A stretch of DNA of 7,260 nt from Desulfovibrio sp. (GTDB taxonomy: Bacteria > Desulfobacterota > Desulfovibrionia > Desulfovibrionales > Desulfovibrionaceae). Under the pieces are notes generated by a model. That model worked only from the letters and a program-made list of their open reading frames with translations. It had not been told where the DNA came from and made no database searches. The stretch covers positions 1 through 7,260 of the forward strand of contig JAISXC010000200.1 in the NCBI GenBank assembly GCA_031270875.1. Reading direction: 5' to 3'. This document shows, piece by piece, positions 4,953 through 7,260 of this stretch. Position numbers and translations under genes: made by a program. Numbering within the stretch: the stretch's first letter is position 1; the number at the start of each line of letters is the position of its first letter.

Positions 4953-7260
4953 GCCAGGAATTTTTTGATCCAGAACTTTTTGCGGATTTTATTGCCGAGG
5001 CGAAAGAACATCTCGAAACCATTGAGCCGAATCTGCTGGAGCTTGAGAAAGCCCCGACAAATCTCGCCCTGCTTAATGATATTTTCCGTCCCATGCACTC
5101 TCTCAAGGGAGCGTCCGGTTTTCTTGGTCTGAACCGCATCAATCAACTCGCTCACAAATCCGAAAACATTCTTGATGAGCTGCGTAAAGGCAGCATGGTG
5201 GTGACTTCCGAAATCATGGATGTCATTCTGGCCTCCACTGACGCTCTGCGGCAGATGATTGACAATCTGGAGGCAAGCAATACGGAAGGCGATGTGGAGA
5301 CCGGGCACATCATAGCCCAGATTGACGCCATCATGGCGGGAGGAAGCTCCCCCGCCGCCCCCGCGCCGCCGGCTGCCGGACAGGCGGCGGAGACCGAAGA
5401 TGCGGCGGAACATTGGACTCAGACATCAGAAGAGATTTCTGATGGCGATACCGCCGGAGCGGTTGGGGCGGAGCCGGCAAGGACGCCGCGCATTGGGGCC
5501 ACAGAAGCGGCACAGTCAGGCGAGGCTGACGGTGGCGAGGGAATGAGCACAAAAGAATGGATAGCCACTTTACCCCTGCGTGAGCCGTATGCGCTGGCAT
5601 CCTTTGGCGAAGGTCATCTGAAGGATTTTATAGACGAGTCTTCCGATATTGTGGAAAACCTCAATGACGGTCTGCTGAAGCTGGAAGAAAACCCTGCGGG
5701 GCAAGATGAACTCGTCCACGATATCTTCCGCTTTTTCCACAATATGAAGGGCAACAGCGGCATTATCGGCTATAACGAGATGAACGCTCTGACCCATGAG
5801 GCGGAAACCCTCCTCAACAATGTGCGCCAAGGCAAGATTGCCGTCAGTCACGATTTGATTGATCTGCTGCTGCTGGTTGTGGATACTCTGGAAGCTCTTG
5901 TACAACATATCGACATTTCAGCTGGAATCGCGACTGCCTTTGATACGGCTTTGGTTGTCAAACAGTTGCAGCAGGTTCTTAACGGCGGCCCCGTCGCCTT
6001 GCCGCCGGAACTTCTGGCGGCCCAGCGGGGTGGCGGCAAAGCGGAGAAATCCGGCGGGACGCGGGCTACGGATGAAACGAATGCTCCATCTTCCGGGCCT
6101 TCCGTTGTTCCGGTCATCATACCCGCCGGAACGGATGGAGAGGATGTGGATGTGTTCCGCGTGACGGTGCGTCAACAGATGGAAATTATCCGCGCCGCCC
6201 TGGAGATGTTAAAGCAGAATGGGGACAACAAGGATTCCATTGACGCCCTTTACCGTTGCCTTGTCGCCACCAAGAACGCATGCGCTTTTGTCGGTCAGGC
6301 GGATATAAAGGTATATGCCGAGCGGACCGCGGGCATAGTGGATCAGGGCCGCAAAAGCGGAATTGATTTCAGCATGATGGTGGATCTGCTGTCGCAGGAA
6401 GTGAGCATTATTGACGACATGGTGCAGAAAGCCCTGGCCGAGGGCCAAATCGGGTCGGCGGCACAGCCGCCTCAAGCGGCGACACTGGCCAGATCCGTCG
6501 AAGTGCATCCCGCGGATTCAGCGCCGGACTCCGCTCACGATACAAAGTCAGATACTGAAACAAAACCCGTTGGCGGGCGGATCCCGGCGGCAAAGGCCAC
6601 ACCCTCCTCTCCTCCGGATACGGGCAAGGCCAAAGCCCCGGCGGCAAAAGCCGTGCCGCAGCAGGCGAACAACGCGGCCGCGCAAGACGCGCACAAGGGC
6701 TCCTCAACCATACGCGTGGACCACGAGCGGCTTGACCATCTCATGAATCTCATTGGAGAGCTCATTATCAACAGAAACCGCTATTCCCTGATTGCCCGCT
6801 CTCTGGAGGATGACCGCAATATCGACATAGCGCAGGTGGCCCAGAGCCTTTCAGAGACAACATATGCCATGGCGCGTATTTCCGACGATTTGCAGGACAC
6901 CATTATGAAAGTCCGCATGGTTCCTGTTTCGTCTGTCTTCTCGCGTTTCCCGCGTCTTGTGCGTGACCTTTCCCGCAAAAGCGGAAAAGAGGTTGACCTG
7001 ATCATGGAGGGCGAAGAGACCGAACTTGATAAAAGCGTGGTGGAAGTCATCGGGGATCCGCTTGTTCATCTGATACGCAATTCCGTGGATCACGGCGTTG
7101 AACCGGAAGACGTGCGCGTTGCCGCCGGAAAGCCCGCCAAAGGCAAAGTGACGTTGCGGGCTTTCCACAAAGGCAACTCCGTGGCTATTGAAATCGAAGA
7201 CGACGGCAAGGGCATTGACCCGGATAAAATGCGCGAAGTGGCGGTGCGCAAGGGCATTAT
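4949..7260 (+). CDS. cheA: Chemotaxis histidine kinase CheA with multiple Hpt domains, 3' partial
   Basis: CheA is the receptor-coupled kinase that phosphorylates CheY and CheB. The frame is open to the window edge; 770 complete codons are visible. Domains: Hpt1 (about residues 6-125) with phospho-His50 in PMHSLKGASGFLG; a Pro/Ala-rich linker (about 130-210); Hpt2 (about 219-320) with His264 in FFHNMKGNSGIIG; a short Gly/Pro linker; a third Hpt-like helical bundle (about 402-497) with LYRCLVATKNACAFVG, where Val439 replaces the His; a second Pro/Ala/Lys-rich linker (about 500-584); the dimerisation domain from 585 (STIRVDHERLDHLMNLIGEL); and the ATPase domain with N-box HLIRNSVDHG (707-716) and DDGKG (751-755), then cut off. 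The G2 region and CheW-like regulatory domain would lie beyond the window. I see no clear CheY-binding P2 domain. Start: ATG 4949 has AAGG at 4938-4941 with 7 nt spacing and gives MSQEFFDPELF; the in-frame ATG at 4922 has no good Shine-Dalgarno sequence. Confidence 0.95.
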   Translation, partial: MSQEFFDPELFADFIAEAKEHLETIEPNLLELEKAPTNLALLNDIFRPMHSLKGASGFLGLNRINQLAHKSENILDELRKGSMVVTSEIMDVILASTDALRQMIDNLEASNTEGDVETGHIIAQIDAIMAGGSSPAAPAPPAAGQAAETEDAAEHWTQTSEEISDGDTAGAVGAEPARTPRIGATEAAQSGEADGGEGMSTKEWIATLPLREPYALASFGEGHLKDFIDESSDIVENLNDGLLKLEENPAGQDELVHDIFRFFHNMKGNSGIIGYNEMNALTHEAETLLNNVRQGKIAVSHDLIDLLLLVVDTLEALVQHIDISAGIATAFDTALVVKQLQQVLNGGPVALPPELLAAQRGGGKAEKSGGTRATDETNAPSSGPSVVPVIIPAGTDGEDVDVFRVTVRQQMEIIRAALEMLKQNGDNKDSIDALYRCLVATKNACAFVGQADIKVYAERTAGIVDQGRKSGIDFSMMVDLLSQEVSIIDDMVQKALAEGQIGSAAQPPQAATLARSVEVHPADSAPDSAHDTKSDTETKPVGGRIPAAKATPSSPPDTGKAKAPAAKAVPQQANNAAAQDAHKGSSTIRVDHERLDHLMNLIGELIINRNRYSLIARSLEDDRNIDIAQVAQSLSETTYAMARISDDLQDTIMKVRMVPVSSVFSRFPRLVRDLSRKSGKEVDLIMEGEETELDKSVVEVIGDPLVHLIRNSVDHGVEPEDVRVAAGKPAKGKVTLRAFHKGNSVAIEIEDDGKGIDPDKMREVAVRKGI

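Noticed and set aside
5331..6771. Multiple + and - strand open frames of 70-112 codons within cheA
   Set aside because: All are out of frame with or antisense to the continuous cheA reading frame, which has intact Hpt, dimerisation and ATPase motifs; they are shadows.

Overview
The window is one arm of a bacterial chemotaxis operon. All genes lie on the + strand, in the order cheB (5' end cut off by the window), a HEAT-repeat gene, cheR, cheY and cheA (3' end cut off). Gene order, mid-50s GC estimated by eye, and the protein sequences (a CheA beginning MSQEFFDPELFADFI, a PBS-lyase-type HEAT protein between cheB and cheR) suggest a deltaproteobacterium of the Desulfovibrio type. That assignment is from memory of the families, not from a search. 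No RNA genes, mobile elements, CRISPR arrays or attachment sites are visible.

Layout. 1-969 is the CheB response regulator/methylesterase, lacking about 35 N-terminal residues but with its phospho-Asp and catalytic Ser-His-Asp intact. 1001-2938 is a 645-residue protein built almost wholly of HEAT repeats. 2942-4366 is a 474-residue CheR methyltransferase; its first ~195 residues are a Pro/Ala/Ser-rich disordered extension. 4367-4517 is the only sizeable intergenic gap; it holds a perfect 12-bp palindrome, a TTGACA promoter-like box and a short tandem repeat. 4518-4886 is a single-domain CheY. The cheY-cheA junction (4867-4952) is dense: a very good sigma-28 (FliA) promoter match runs through the end of cheY, a perfect Shine-Dalgarno (SD) sequence overlaps its -10 box, and a 16-codon ORF ends in an ATGA overlap with the chosen cheA start. 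4949 to the window end is the first 770 codons of a large CheA with two intact Hpt domains, a third Hpt-like domain lacking the phospho-His, the dimerisation domain and the start of the ATPase domain.

How the genes work together. CheA autophosphorylates in response to receptors and passes phosphate to CheY (motor control) and CheB (receptor demethylation), while CheR methylates receptors. The HEAT protein has no assigned role that I know of. Its place between the two adaptation enzymes, 3 bp from cheR, makes an adaptor or scaffold role in adaptation a reasonable inference. Novelty candidates are the HEAT protein, the CheR tail with its repeated ASPF motif, the pseudo-Hpt of CheA, and the control region at the cheY-cheA junction.
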